Notes: generated by a model from the sequence alone, not told the origin. Numbered from the stretch's first letter, positions 33,478 through 42,637 are shown. The stretch: 64,000 nucleotides of DNA from Mycobacterium sp. ACS1612 (GCF_001667505.1 NZ_LZHZ01000045.1:26210-90209), one strand, 5' to 3'. Translations and numbers: made by a program.

Positions 33478-34479
33478 ATGGCATACGTCGCAGGCGGTGG
33501 CGAGTTCAACCGCGATACCAACTACATCACCACGCGCATCACGGCCGACGGCCGCGACGGCTATCCCGTTGAACCCGACCGCTACCGGCTGGTCGTCGCG
33601 CGGGCCTGCCCGTGGGCCAACCGCACTATCATCGTGCGCCGCCTGCTCGGCCTGGAAGACGTACTCTCCATCGGCTTTTGCGGCCCGACACACGACGAGG
33701 ACAGCTGGACCTTCGATCTGGACCCGGGCGGCGTCGATCCGGTGCTGAAGATTCCGCGGCTCAAGGACGCCTACCTGAAGCGGTTCCCCGACTACCCGAA
33801 GGGCATCACGGTGCCCGCGGTCGTCGAGGTCGCCACCGGTGAGGTGGTGACCAACGACTTCCCGCAGATCACGCTGGACTTCTCCACCGAGTGGACCAAG
33901 TTCCACCGTGAAGGCGCCCCACTGTTGTATCCGGAGGATCTGCGCGACGAGATCGACGAGGTGGCCCAGCGCGTCTACACCGAGGTGAACAACGGCGTGT
34001 ACCGGTGCGGGTTCGCCGGCTCACAGGACGCCTACGAGAAAGCCTATGACCGGTTGTTCACCGCGCTGGACTGGCTGTCCGAGCGACTGGCGAACCAGCG
34101 CTATCTGGTCGGCGACACCATCACCGAGGCCGACGTGCGGTTGTTCACCACGCTGGCCCGGTTCGACCCCGTCTATCACGGGCACTTCAAGTGCAACCGG
34201 TGCAAGCTCACCGAGATGCCGGTGCTATGGGCCTACGCGCGGGACCTGTTCCAGACGCCCGGTTTCGGCGACACCATCGACTTCGTGCAGATCAAACAGC
34301 ACTACTACATCGTGCACAAGGACATCAACCCGACGCAGGTGGTGCCCAAAGGCCCCGACCTGTCCAACTGGTTGACGCCGCACGGTCGGGAAGCGTTGGG
34401 CGGCAGGACCTTTGGCGACGGCACGCCGCCAGGGCCGACCCGTGCGGGTGAGCGGGTGCCTGACGGGCACGGCGCCTAG
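33478..34479 (+). CDS. Xi-class glutathione-transferase-like (hydroquinone reductase family) protein
   Basis: 333 residues from the ATG at 33478. The thioredoxin-like domain has the Xi-class nucleophile in ARACPWANRTIIVRRLLG, then GITVPAVVEVATGEVVTND, followed by an all-helical domain with NNGVYRCGFAGSQDAYEKAY. These are signatures of glutathionyl-hydroquinone reductases (YqjG/ECM4). Mycobacteria use mycothiol instead of glutathione, so mycothiolated quinones are the likely substrates; that is inference. It overlaps the convergent DUF2771 gene by 4 bp. Confidence 0.87.
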   Translation: MAYVAGGGEFNRDTNYITTRITADGRDGYPVEPDRYRLVVARACPWANRTIIVRRLLGLEDVLSIGFCGPTHDEDSWTFDLDPGGVDPVLKIPRLKDAYLKRFPDYPKGITVPAVVEVATGEVVTNDFPQITLDFSTEWTKFHREGAPLLYPEDLRDEIDEVAQRVYTEVNNGVYRCGFAGSQDAYEKAYDRLFTALDWLSERLANQRYLVGDTITEADVRLFTTLARFDPVYHGHFKCNRCKLTEMPVLWAYARDLFQTPGFGDTIDFVQIKQHYYIVHKDINPTQVVPKGPDLSNWLTPHGREALGGRTFGDGTPPGPTRAGERVPDGHGA

Positions 34480-34958
34480 GGCCACACCGTCCGCACCGAC
34501 CACTCCGCGTGCGGTACCGGGAACTCGTTGCCAGCCTCGTCACGGACCAGGGTCGGCAGTTGCACGGCGATGCCGAACAGTCTGCCCTGGTGCGGGTCGA
34601 CGGTGGGGATGGTGACGGCGAGCTTGGTGTCCGGGCGGAATTCGCCGACCACGTCGCCGCCCTCGTACGAGCGCACCAAAACCCATGGCGCACGGGCGAT
34701 TTCAGGTGGCACAGACAGCTGCACGGTATGCTTCGGGTCGACCGTCAGCTCGCCGTCGGTCTTCGGTGTTTCACAGTCGGTGGGGTTGAGCACCTCGCAG
34801 AATCGGTACGGCCCCACCCGCACCAGTTGGCCGTCCGAATAGGCGCTGATCTCCGGGTGCTCGGGCGGTGGGTGTTGCACCAGCCGCCACACCAGCACAC
34901 CGGTCAGCACAGACGCGACGAGGACCACGATCGCCAGCGAGGCGATGACACGTTTCAC
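34476..34958 (-). CDS. DUF2771-family exported protein
   Basis: About 160 residues from a GTG. A single N-terminal hydrophobic helix (residues 3-24, IASLAIVVLVASVLTGVLVW) anchors or exports it. The rest is a beta-rich domain of about 130 residues with two cysteines that may pair (FCEVLNPTDCE). Position matches M. tuberculosis Rv0875c. It shares a 4-bp overlap with the upstream MFS gene, suggesting one transcript. Function unknown. Confidence 0.82.
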   Translation of the reverse strand: MKRVIASLAIVVLVASVLTGVLVWRLVQHPPPEHPEISAYSDGQLVRVGPYRFCEVLNPTDCETPKTDGELTVDPKHTVQLSVPPEIARAPWVLVRSYEGGDVVGEFRPDTKLAVTIPTVDPHQGRLFGIAVQLPTLVRDEAGNEFPVPHAEWSVRTVWP

Positions 34959-36619
34959 TCGGGCGCCACCGCCGTCCGGTCCTGGCGTCCGCCCTCCTGC
35001 TCGGCGAGCACCGGACGGTTGCCGCCGAACCCGGGTATCAGCGATTCGCCGTAGTAGCTCACGATTGTCTGCGCCAGTCCGACGATCAGCACCGCGGTGA
35101 TCGCGGTGAAGCCGACCCACAGGTCGGTGTACACCAGCACGCCGGTGGCTCCGCCCGCCACCCACGCCAACTGCAACAACGACTCCGAGCGCCCGAAGGC
35201 CGACGCCCGCGACTTCTCGGGCAGGTCGTTCTGCAGCGACGCGTCCAGCGAGGCCTTCGCGATCGCCGCGGCGGCCGACGTGATCAGCGTGGCGATCGCC
35301 GCGACCATCAGCTTCCCGGTCAGCGCGGTGGCCAACGCGAACAGCGTGACCGCCGTCGCGCACCGCACCACCAGCAGCGCAGGGTGGCCCAGCTTCAGCC
35401 GCGCCGCGGTGAAGTTGCCCGCGAAGTTGCCGATGGCCGCCGCCGCGCCGATCACCCCGAGGATGCGCAACTGCTCCCACCCGCTGGCGTCGTGCGACTT
35501 CGCGACGAACGCGGGGTACAGGAACAGGAACCCGACCATCACCTTGATGGTGCAGTTACCCCATAGTGCGGCAATGATGTTGCGGCCCAAGGGTTGTCGT
35601 GGCTCGGCCGACGATTTGTGCTGATCGGGGTGGCGTCGTGGTTCACCGCTGCGGCCGTGGTAGGACAGCGTGGCAGGCACCTCGCCCTCGGTCACCTCGA
35701 CCCACTTGGGGATGCGCATCGACAGCGCCGCGCCGACAAGCGTCACCGCGACGACGACATACAGCGCGCCGGGCAGATGGATCAGGCCGAGCATGTACTC
35801 CGCGCCCGCGGCGATGGCGCCGCCGACCATGGTGCCGCCCAGCAAGCCGAACGTCGTCAGTCGCGAGTTGACCCGCACCAGGTCGATCGTCGGCGGCAGC
35901 ACCCGCGGCGTCACCGCACTGCGCAACACGCTGAATGACTTGGACAGCACCATCATTCCGAGTGCACACGGATACAGCACCCACGACGGGTAGCTGCCCG
36001 TCGCGCCGTCGTAGTTGGCGACCAGCACCATCACCAGCGCGGTGCGCAACGCGAACGACAGCGCCAGCGCGATGCGGCGGCCGTGCTGCAGCCGGTCCAG
36101 CGCGGGGCCGATCAAGGGTGCGATGACCGCGAACGGCGCGATGGTGATCAAGAGGTACAGCGCGACCCTGCCCTTGCTCTCCCCGGACGCCGCGGCGAAG
36201 AACAGTGTGTTGGCCAATGCGACGGCCATCGCCGCGTCGACGGCGAAGTTGGCCACCACCGGCCAGGTCAGCGCGGTCAGACCCGATTTGTCGGCACCGT
36301 CGGCGGTGGCTGCGCGGTGCACCAAACCGTACATCTTTGAACCCATTTCGCGGCTGCGCTGCGCGGCCGCCCTGGTGACGGTGACCTTATGGCCGGCGCT
36401 CCCACCGGCGTTCCGGCGTGGTGGCGGGGGCTCCGAGGTGTACGGCCGCGCGGGCTCGTCGAGCGGCGGCAGCCAGCGGTTGGCGCTCGGCGTGGACCGG
36501 CGCGAGCGCCGGTAGCCGCCGTCGACGTTCGGTTCGCTGGGATAGTTCGCCATCCCGGGATGTTCATCGGACGGCGGGCGCGGCGGGAAGTAGCGAGGGT
36601 CACGCCGCGGTCCGGTCAC
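34955..36619 (-). CDS. MFS-type membrane protein with a long cytoplasmic N-terminus (Rv0876c-like)
   Basis: About 554 residues from the GTG at 36619, which follows GGGGGAG by 8 nt. Residues 1-110 are polar, Pro/Arg-rich and disordered (DPRYFPPRPPSDEHPG). About 12 membrane helices follow from about residue 115. The MFS loop appears as GPALDRLQHGRRIAL. It ends with a charged tail. Transported substrate unknown. It overlaps the downstream DUF2771 gene by 4 bp and diverges from the DUF3027 gene. Length and position match M. tuberculosis Rv0876c. Confidence 0.85.
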   Translation of the reverse strand: MTGPRRDPRYFPPRPPSDEHPGMANYPSEPNVDGGYRRSRRSTPSANRWLPPLDEPARPYTSEPPPPRRNAGGSAGHKVTVTRAAAQRSREMGSKMYGLVHRAATADGADKSGLTALTWPVVANFAVDAAMAVALANTLFFAAASGESKGRVALYLLITIAPFAVIAPLIGPALDRLQHGRRIALALSFALRTALVMVLVANYDGATGSYPSWVLYPCALGMMVLSKSFSVLRSAVTPRVLPPTIDLVRVNSRLTTFGLLGGTMVGGAIAAGAEYMLGLIHLPGALYVVVAVTLVGAALSMRIPKWVEVTEGEVPATLSYHGRSGEPRRHPDQHKSSAEPRQPLGRNIIAALWGNCTIKVMVGFLFLYPAFVAKSHDASGWEQLRILGVIGAAAAIGNFAGNFTAARLKLGHPALLVVRCATAVTLFALATALTGKLMVAAIATLITSAAAAIAKASLDASLQNDLPEKSRASAFGRSESLLQLAWVAGGATGVLVYTDLWVGFTAITAVLIVGLAQTIVSYYGESLIPGFGGNRPVLAEQEGGRQDRTAVAPE

Positions 36620-36700
36620 CCCACGATTCTCCCCCATCGGGGCGGTAGCGGGCGTGCAGGTGACCGGTGTGGCTCCACGTTCGCGGGTCAGGCAGTATTG

Positions 36701-37465
36701 ATGGCGATGGACAGCGTGAACACCGAAGATCGCCCCGATCTGGAGGCGGTGCTCATCGGCGCCGTCGAGCAGGCGCGCGCCGCGATCGTCGAGTTCAGCG
36801 GTGAGGACACCGTGGGCGAGTACCTCGGCGCGACGATCGAGGACCCGACGGCCGCCACCCATCGGTTTTTGGCCGACATGCCTGGTTATCGCGGCTGGCA
36901 GTGGGCGGTCGTGGTGGCTGGCTGCCCCGGCGCCGACCACGCCACGATCAGCGAGGTCGTCCTGGTGCCCGGCCCGACGGCGTTGCTGGCGCCGAAGTGG
37001 GTGCCGTGGCAGGAGCGCATCAAACCCGGCGACCTGAGCCCCGGCGATCTGCTCGCCCCGCCCGCCGACGACCCGCGGCTGGTGCCCGGCTATCTGGCCA
37101 CCGGCGATCCGCAGATCGACGAGGTCGCCGTCGAGGTGGGCTTCGGTCGCCGCCAGGTGCTCAGCGAGTTGGGCCGCAGCGACGCCGCGCAGCGTTGGCA
37201 CGACGGCGAGTTCGGGCCCTCTTCGGCGATGGCCCGCTCCACCCGGCGGGTCTGCCGGGACTGCGGCTTCTACGTTCCGCTGGCGGGCGCGCTCGGCAGG
37301 ATGTTCGGCGTGTGCGCCAACGAATACGCCGCCGACGGAAACGTTGTCGACTCCGAATACGGTTGCGGCGCACACTCGGACACCCCGCAGCCGCCGGGCA
37401 CCGGGTCGCCGATGTACGACCCGTTCGACGACGGTGTGCTCGACTTGGTCGAGCCGGAGAACTAG
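36701..37465 (+). CDS. DUF3027-family protein
   Basis: About 254 residues; the ATG at 36701 is preferred, with ATG 36707 possible. The middle has WQWAVVVAGCPGADHATISE and ALLAPKWVPWQERIKPGDL. The last third holds four cysteines, two in CRDCGF and then ANEYAADGNVV and SEYGCGAHS, which may bind zinc. M. tuberculosis Rv0877 is the equivalent. Function unknown. It converges with the SRPBCC gene through a 4-bp overlap. Confidence 0.85.
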   Translation: MAMDSVNTEDRPDLEAVLIGAVEQARAAIVEFSGEDTVGEYLGATIEDPTAATHRFLADMPGYRGWQWAVVVAGCPGADHATISEVVLVPGPTALLAPKWVPWQERIKPGDLSPGDLLAPPADDPRLVPGYLATGDPQIDEVAVEVGFGRRQVLSELGRSDAAQRWHDGEFGPSSAMARSTRRVCRDCGFYVPLAGALGRMFGVCANEYAADGNVVDSEYGCGAHSDTPQPPGTGSPMYDPFDDGVLDLVEPEN

Positions 37466-37914
37466 CGCTCCGCAGCGGCCTTGATACGCGACAGCGTCGC
37501 GTTCATCCCGTCGAGCAGTTCCTGTTCGAAGCTCGGCACACCGCCCATCAACGCGTTGATGCTCATGTTCGAGAACGCGGTGGTGCCGTTCTCGGCGTGG
37601 CGGGTTTCGGTGAGCCGGGTGCCGGACGCGGTGGGCTCCAGTTCGTAGCTCCAGATCGTCCGGTTGATCGGCACCCGGAACGCCAGTTTCGTCTCCGGGA
37701 TGACCTCGGTGACGACGCTGGTCGTCGGCCAGTACAGCCGGTTGCGGCGGTTCAGGTTGACGGTCATGGTGCCCCGGCGCAGCGGCCCGAGCGCCTTCAT
37801 CGCACGGCACTGCGGGCTCCACTGCGGCATCAGGCTCAGGTCCGAGACCAGTCCCCACACCTTGGCGACCGGCGCATCGATGTCGATCTGTGCTTGCAGT
37901 AGCGGCGCTGCCAT
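37462..37914 (-). CDS. SRPBCC-family protein
   Basis: 150 residues, the helix-grip fold. Opening strand PLLQAQIDIDAPVAKVWGLV, then SDLSLMPQWSPQCRAM, a central strand set, and the C-terminal helix with FEQELLDGMNATLSRI. It occupies the place of PPE13 (Rv0878c) in the M. tuberculosis order, so the local content differs between the species. Ligand unknown. It is 20 bp from the DUF2530 gene on the same strand. Confidence 0.78.
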   Translation of the reverse strand: MAAPLLQAQIDIDAPVAKVWGLVSDLSLMPQWSPQCRAMKALGPLRRGTMTVNLNRRNRLYWPTTSVVTEVIPETKLAFRVPINRTIWSYELEPTASGTRLTETRHAENGTTAFSNMSINALMGGVPSFEQELLDGMNATLSRIKAAAER

Positions 37915-37934
37915 TGCTTCTCCCTCGGTCGAAT

Positions 37935-38174
37935 TCAGCTGAGCCCAGTCTGCGCCCCGCGCGATCCGCGACGCACGGCGCGCCGCTGCCACAGCACGAT
38001 CGACGTGCCGAGCGCGCCGACCCCGAGGCCCGCGATCGTGTACGGACGCCACCCGTGCAGGTCGGAAACCGTGAACGCCAGTACGACGGCGACCAGCCAA
38101 CCCGCGGTGATCACGACGATCACCGGCCACGGCTTCAATAAATTGGCCGGCAGGGCGGGCGGTTCGGGTGCCAC
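37935..38174 (-). CDS. DUF2530 membrane protein
   Basis: 79 residues from a GTG. Two membrane helices at about 18-38 and 47-65 flank a short loop with HGWRPYTIAG; the tail is arginine-rich. Matches M. tuberculosis Rv0879c by position. The TACCTT hexamer 6 nt before the GTG (38181-38186, minus strand) suggests a leaderless mRNA. Divergent from the MarR gene across 59 bp. Function unknown. Confidence 0.82.
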   Translation of the reverse strand: MAPEPPALPANLLKPWPVIVVITAGWLVAVVLAFTVSDLHGWRPYTIAGLGVGALGTSIVLWQRRAVRRGSRGAQTGLS

Positions 38175-38180
38175 GCAGAC

Positions 38181-38226
38181 AAGGTATCGGATTAACGCGA
38201 CCTTCCGGAGATGGCCTAGGTAGTCT
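38181..38226. promoter_or_regulatory. Divergent -10 elements between DUF2530 and MarR genes
   Basis: On the minus strand TACCTT (38186-38181) ends 6 nt before the GTG at 38174. On the plus strand TAGTCT (38221-38226) ends 7 nt before the GTG at 38234. Both fit TANNNT and indicate leaderless transcripts in both directions. Confidence 0.45.
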
Positions 38227-38233
38227 TTGCGCT

Positions 38234-38665
38234 GTGAAAGACGTCGACGCCAGGCTGGCGAGCGAGCTGTCGCTGGCAGTGATCCGGTTGGCTCGCCAAT
38301 TGCGGTTCCGGCGTCCGGATTCCCACGTTTCGCTGTCACAGCTGTCGGCGCTGTCGACGCTTGCCAAGGAGGGGCCGATGACTCCCGGCGCGTTAGCCAC
38401 CCGGGAACGCGTCCGGCCGCCGTCGATGACGCGCGTGATTGCGTCGCTGTGCGACCTCGGGTTCGTCGCGCGCACAGCGCATCCGGCGGACGGCAGGCAG
38501 GTGCTGGTGTCGGTGTCGCAGGCGGGCATCGACCTGATCGAGGCCGAGCGCCGAGCCAGCCAGGAGTGGCTCAAGAAACGGCTGGACCGTCTCGAAGAGG
38601 ACCAGCGCAGGACGCTTCTGGTCGCCGCCGACCTGATGTCGGGCATCGTCGACGAAAGCGCGTGA
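38234..38665 (+). CDS. MarR-family regulator
   Basis: 143 residues from a GTG, the length of M. tuberculosis Rv0880. Winged helix-turn-helix with LSQLSALSTLAKEGPMTPGA, then ERVRPPSMTRVIASLCDLGF and the wing VARTAHPADGRQVLVSV. The effector is unknown. It overlaps the TrmH gene by 4 bp (GTGA), so a repressor and an RNA methylase are translated together. Confidence 0.9.
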   Translation: MKDVDARLASELSLAVIRLARQLRFRRPDSHVSLSQLSALSTLAKEGPMTPGALATRERVRPPSMTRVIASLCDLGFVARTAHPADGRQVLVSVSQAGIDLIEAERRASQEWLKKRLDRLEEDQRRTLLVAADLMSGIVDESA

Positions 38666-39480
38666 GCGCAAACGTAATCGACGTCGCCGATCCTGCGGAT
38701 CCCCGGCTCGACGACTTCCGCGATCTCAACAGTGTGGACCGCCGACCCGATCTGCCGAGCGGTAAGGGTCTGGTGATCGCCGAGGGCGTGCTGGTGGTGC
38801 AGCGGATGCTGGCTTCCCGATTTCGCCCGAGGGCGCTGCTAGGCACCGACCGTCGACTGGGCGAACTCGCCGACGACCTGGTCGACGTCGACGCGCCCTT
38901 TTACCGGGTGGGCGCCGAGGTGATGGCCGAGGTGGTCGGCTTCCACCTCAACCGCGGGGTGCTGGCGTCGGCGTCGCGTGCGCCGGAACTGACCGTCGCG
39001 CAGGTGATCGACGGGGCACGGACCGTGGCCGTGCTCGAGGGCGTCAACGACCACGAGAACCTCGGATCGATCTTCCGCAACGCGGCCGGGCTGGCGGTGG
39101 ATGCGGTGATCTTCGGCCTTGGTTGCGCCGACCCGCTGTACCGGCGCGCGGTGCGGGTGTCGATGGGGCACGCGTTGCTGGTGCCGTACGCCTGGGCGCA
39201 GGCGTGGCCGCGTGACCTACAAACCCTGCGGGACAACGGGTTCAGACTGCTCGCCATGACGCCGGAACCGTCGGCCCACACCCTCGCCGACGCGGCGGCG
39301 CGCGTGGCCGACGACAAGGTCGCGTTCCTCGTCGGCGCCGAGGGGCCGGGGCTGACGGAATCGGTGATGCGGGCCAGCGACATGCGGGTGCGGATCCCGA
39401 TGTCGCGCGGAACCGACTCGCTGAACGTGGCGACCGCCGCCGCGCTCGCGTTCTATGAGCGGGCTAGATTGCTTGGGTGA
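38662..39480 (+). CDS. TrmH/SpoU-family RNA 2'-O-methyltransferase
   Basis: 272 residues. The SPOUT knot motifs appear as VNDHENLGSIFRNAAGL (motif 1), FLVGAEGPGLTESVM (motif 2) and RIPMSRGTDSLNVATAAALAFYE (motif 3). The N-terminal about 100 residues look like the substrate-recruiting domain (RPDLPSGKGLVIAEG). It should methylate a 2'-hydroxyl of rRNA or tRNA using SAM; the target is not known. M. tuberculosis Rv0881 is the equivalent. GTGA overlaps on both sides (MarR and DUF2537 genes). Confidence 0.9.
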   Translation: MSANVIDVADPADPRLDDFRDLNSVDRRPDLPSGKGLVIAEGVLVVQRMLASRFRPRALLGTDRRLGELADDLVDVDAPFYRVGAEVMAEVVGFHLNRGVLASASRAPELTVAQVIDGARTVAVLEGVNDHENLGSIFRNAAGLAVDAVIFGLGCADPLYRRAVRVSMGHALLVPYAWAQAWPRDLQTLRDNGFRLLAMTPEPSAHTLADAAARVADDKVAFLVGAEGPGLTESVMRASDMRVRIPMSRGTDSLNVATAAALAFYERARLLG

Positions 39481-39758
39481 CCGACGACTCGACCCCGTGG
39501 GCGATGGGACTGACGGTGGCCGGTTTCGTCGCGGCGGTCACCGCCGCCGCGGTCGTGGTGCTCAGCCTCGGTCTGACCCGCGTGCATCCGCTGCTGGCCG
39601 TCGGGCTCAATCTGGTCGCCGTCGGCGGCCTGGCCCCGACCGTGTGGGGCTGGCGGAAGCTACCGGTGTGGCGGTGGTTCGTGCTGGGGTCCGGGGTCGG
39701 CGTGGCCGGGGCATGGCTGGCACTGCTGGGGATGGCCCTCGGCGGGCTGATCGGATAA
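39477..39758 (+). CDS. DUF2537 membrane protein
   Basis: 93 residues with three hydrophobic helices (about 10-32, 38-55 and 65-90) and short polar ends. Position matches M. tuberculosis Rv0882. It overlaps the methyltransferase stop by 4 bp (GTGA). Function unknown. It converges with sepH 6 bp downstream. Confidence 0.82.
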   Translation: MTDDSTPWAMGLTVAGFVAAVTAAAVVVLSLGLTRVHPLLAVGLNLVAVGGLAPTVWGWRKLPVWRWFVLGSGVGVAGAWLALLGMALGGLIG

Positions 39759-39764
39759 GACGTC

Positions 39765-40535
39765 TCAGCGTTGCCCGCTGGAGCGCACGCCGAGCAGCAC
39801 GTCCTCCCACGCCGGGACGGCGGGTTTGGTCTTGCGGGTGCGCTGCGGCTTAGGCACGGGCGCCGGTTCCGGTGTTTCGATGGGCAGGGGCGGTTCCGGC
39901 TCCTGGTGTTCGAGTTCGGCGACCGGGGCCAGCGGGCGTAGCGGCCGGGCGAAGTCGGGGTCGATCAGCTCACATGCCGCGTCGTCGAATGCGGTGACGG
40001 TGCCGCCATGGGCGCCGGGCGTGAACCGGAAGTGCGCGAGGTTGTCGGACAGGCCCGCTTTCCAACCCAGTTGCACGGTCCAGCGGCCGTCCTCGTTGCG
40101 CCAGGCGTCCCAGTTGGTGGAGTCCGGGTCCAGCCCTCGGGCCACCAGCGCCGTCGTCACCGTCTCCAAGAGGGTCAGCACGGAGGGACCGTCGGCGAGC
40201 ACCGGGTGTGCGGCGGAGGCCAATTCGGCGGCCCGCGCACGCTCCAACAACACCGGGTTGGCAAACCGCTGGACGCGTTCGATGTCCACCCCTGCGGCCG
40301 AGGCGACCTGTTCGACAGATGCGCCCGCTCGGATCTTGGCCTGGATCTCCTTGGGACGCAGCACGCTTTGGACCTCGGTGTCGGCTTGGGGTTCGGTCGG
40401 GTTGACTCTGTCGCCGCGCATCGCGGCGCGCAGACGGTCATCGGGTCGGAGTAGGAACTTCTCGCCGAGCCCCTCCGCCTCGCAGATGATGCGTTTGCCG
40501 TCGATGTCGAGCCCGACGACTTTGAGTTCCCGCAT
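39765..40535 (-). CDS. sepH: Septation protein SepH
   Basis: 256 residues from an ATG. The N-terminal SepH/DUF3071 domain begins MRELKVVGLDIDGKRIICEA and includes a helix-turn-helix-like stretch (VLRPKEIQAKIRAGASVEQVA, AAGVDIERVQRF). Residues about 170-256 are a Pro/Glu-rich tail. In Streptomyces and mycobacteria SepH binds FtsZ and promotes divisome assembly. It was earlier annotated as a DNA-binding protein (Rv0883c). Divergent from the small gene at 40709. Confidence 0.9.
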   Translation of the reverse strand: MRELKVVGLDIDGKRIICEAEGLGEKFLLRPDDRLRAAMRGDRVNPTEPQADTEVQSVLRPKEIQAKIRAGASVEQVASAAGVDIERVQRFANPVLLERARAAELASAAHPVLADGPSVLTLLETVTTALVARGLDPDSTNWDAWRNEDGRWTVQLGWKAGLSDNLAHFRFTPGAHGGTVTAFDDAACELIDPDFARPLRPLAPVAELEHQEPEPPLPIETPEPAPVPKPQRTRKTKPAVPAWEDVLLGVRSSGQR

Positions 40536-40708
40536 ACAGACCTCCTCCGGACCAGGACCCAAGCCCGATTAAGTGGACCCTACTGTGTCATCTCCCTGTG
40601 ATCCGGCTGACACGCTGGGACCGGATTCGGCGGCGATCGAATAATTCGCGGCGCGGATCGCTTACACCGTTGGGGAGTGCTGAGGCGGGGGTGTGAAGGA
40701 GCGAAAAA

Positions 40709-40945
40709 GTGAACGCACAACAGGTGAGGATCTTGAGTGTGATCGCCGCGAGCGCCATCGTCGGAGTGGGTGCGGTCGTGGTGGCGACGACTGAGCCGGT
40801 CGACTCGGCGTCGGGTTCGACCATGCAGACCGGTGTGACGCAGACCCCAACCGCACCGGCGGATTCACCATCGGTTGGCAAGGCCGAACCGGCCTTGAAG
40901 GGACCCGCCCCGCTGCCCAAGGAAGAGCAGGGCCTGCCCGGTTAG
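40709..40945 (+). CDS. Small membrane-anchored or secreted protein
   Basis: 78 residues from a GTG with a clean GAAGGAG 8 nt upstream. One N-terminal hydrophobic helix (residues 8-27, LSVIAASAIVGVGAVVVA), then a Thr/Ser/Pro-rich tail with TPTAPADSPSVGKAEPALK. No known family. It ends 4 bp inside the convergent serC gene. The good ribosome site argues it is real. Confidence 0.65.
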   Translation: MNAQQVRILSVIAASAIVGVGAVVVATTEPVDSASGSTMQTGVTQTPTAPADSPSVGKAEPALKGPAPLPKEEQGLPG

Positions 40946-42054
40946 AGCCGCTCGACCACCCAGTCGATGCATGTGGTGAGCGCGCTGACGTCGTCGGGTT
41001 CGACGGCGGGGAACATACCGACCCGCAATTGGTTGCGGCCGAGTTTGCGGTATGGCTCGGTGTCGACGATGCCGTTGGCACGCAGCGTCTTGGCGACCGC
41101 GGCGGCGTCCACGTCGTCGGAGAAGTCGATGGTGCCGACCACCTGGGAACGCAGGGCGGGATCGGCGACGAAGGGCGTCGCGAACTTCGACGCCTCGGCC
41201 CAGTTGTAGAGCCGCTGCGAGGAGTCGGCGGTCCGTTTGACGGCCCAGTCGAGGCCGCCGTTGCCCAGCAACCAGTCGATCTGCTCGGCGAGCAGGATCA
41301 GCGTGGCGATCGCCGGGGTGTTGTACGTCTGGTTTTTGGTGCTGTTGTCGATAGCGATGGGCAGCGACAGGAAGTCGGGCACCCAACGGTCGGCGGCGGC
41401 GATGGCCGCGACGCGAGCCAGCGCGGCGGGCGACAGGATCGCCACCCACAATCCGCCGTCGCCTGCGAAGTTCTTCTGCGGCGCGAAGTAGTAGGCGTCG
41501 ACTTCGGTGATATCGACGGGCAGACCGCCCGCGGCAGAGGTGGCGTCGATCGCGATCAGCGCATCGCCGGCACCGTCGGGCCGCTGCACCGGCACCGCGA
41601 CGCCGGTCGAGGTCTCGTTGTGCGCCCATGCGATCAGGTCGACGGACGGATCCGACTGGGGCTTGGGCGCGCTGCCGGGGTCGGCCTTGACGATGACGGG
41701 ATCGCCGACGAACGGATTCTTCACCACGCACGAGGCGAACTTCGAGCTGAACTCGCCGTAGGTCAGATGCAGTGAGCGCTTGTCGATCAGGCCGAACGCG
41801 GCGGCGTCCCAGAACGCCGTCGAGCCGCCGTTGCCGAGGATCACCTCGTAACCGTCTGGGAGCGAGAACAATTGGCGGAGCCCGTCGCGGACCCTGCCGA
41901 CGAGGTTCTTCACCGGCGCCTGTCGATGCGACGTGCCGAACAGATCGCCGGCGGCGGCCAGCGCCTGCAACTGCTCGGGCCGGACTTTGGACGGCCCGCA
42001 GCCGAAACGTCCGTCGGCGGGTTTGAGCTCGGCAGGAATGGTGAGGTCGGCCAT
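40942..42054 (-). CDS. serC: Phosphoserine aminotransferase SerC
   Basis: 370 residues. The PLP lysine lies in YYFAPQKNFAGDGG. Substrate motifs include FGCGPSKVRPEQ, LGNGGSTAFWDAA, WAHNETSTGV and ATSAAGGLPV. It converts 3-phosphohydroxypyruvate to phosphoserine in serine synthesis; members also serve pyridoxine synthesis in some bacteria. A TAGTCT hexamer 7 nt before the ATG suggests a leaderless mRNA. Matches M. tuberculosis Rv0884c. Confidence 0.94.
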   Translation of the reverse strand: MADLTIPAELKPADGRFGCGPSKVRPEQLQALAAAGDLFGTSHRQAPVKNLVGRVRDGLRQLFSLPDGYEVILGNGGSTAFWDAAAFGLIDKRSLHLTYGEFSSKFASCVVKNPFVGDPVIVKADPGSAPKPQSDPSVDLIAWAHNETSTGVAVPVQRPDGAGDALIAIDATSAAGGLPVDITEVDAYYFAPQKNFAGDGGLWVAILSPAALARVAAIAAADRWVPDFLSLPIAIDNSTKNQTYNTPAIATLILLAEQIDWLLGNGGLDWAVKRTADSSQRLYNWAEASKFATPFVADPALRSQVVGTIDFSDDVDAAAVAKTLRANGIVDTEPYRKLGRNQLRVGMFPAVEPDDVSALTTCIDWVVERL

Positions 42055-42160
42055 GCGGTCAAGACTAGTGATCGGGCGGAAGTAACCGAAAAGTGGGGAA
42101 TCACCCGCGAAATCGGCACATACTGAGTCTGGTCGGGCTTTTGCTGCGAGGGCATGTCTC

Positions 42161-42637
42161 ATGGGTAGAAGGGCAGCTGCGGCGTTGCTGACCGCGTGTA
42201 CCGCCGCGGGGGTGGTGGTGACAGCGCCGCCGGCGAAGGCCGACGGTGACCAGGGCGGCGCAATGCTGAACCAGATCAACGCGGTGCGGGCGGCCAACGG
42301 GTGCGGTCCGGTCGCCGTCAATCCGGCGCTCACCGCGTCCGCGGCGAGGCAGGCCAACGACATGCTCGTCAACGGGGTGGTGAACCACACCGGTTCGGAC
42401 GGCTCGACGCCCGCGCAACGCGTCACCGCCGCCGGCTACCCGTCGTACGCCTCGATCGGCGAAGTGGTGTTCTGGGGCACCGACTCCAGCGGTACCCCGG
42501 CGGCCGCGGTGACGTGGTGGATGAGTAGTCCGCGCCATCGCGCGATCATCACCGACTGCCAGTTCACCGAGGCCGGGTTCTCGGCCGTCAGCAACGGCAC
42601 GAAGATGACGGCGGCGGGGGACTTCGGCAAGCGATAG
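42161..42637 (+). CDS. Secreted CAP-domain protein
   Basis: 158 residues. Signal peptide of about 27 residues (AAAALLTACTAAGVVVTAPPAKA). The CAP/SCP fold follows, with MLNQINAVRAANGCGPVAVN, then ARQANDMLVNGVVNHTGSDG and MSSPRHRAIITDCQFTEAGF. The His and Glu of the CAP tetrad are partly present. A role as an extracellular lipid- or cell-wall-binding protein is family inference. The preceding 106-bp interval separates it from serC. Confidence 0.83.
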   Translation: MGRRAAAALLTACTAAGVVVTAPPAKADGDQGGAMLNQINAVRAANGCGPVAVNPALTASAARQANDMLVNGVVNHTGSDGSTPAQRVTAAGYPSYASIGEVVFWGTDSSGTPAAAVTWWMSSPRHRAIITDCQFTEAGFSAVSNGTKMTAAGDFGKR

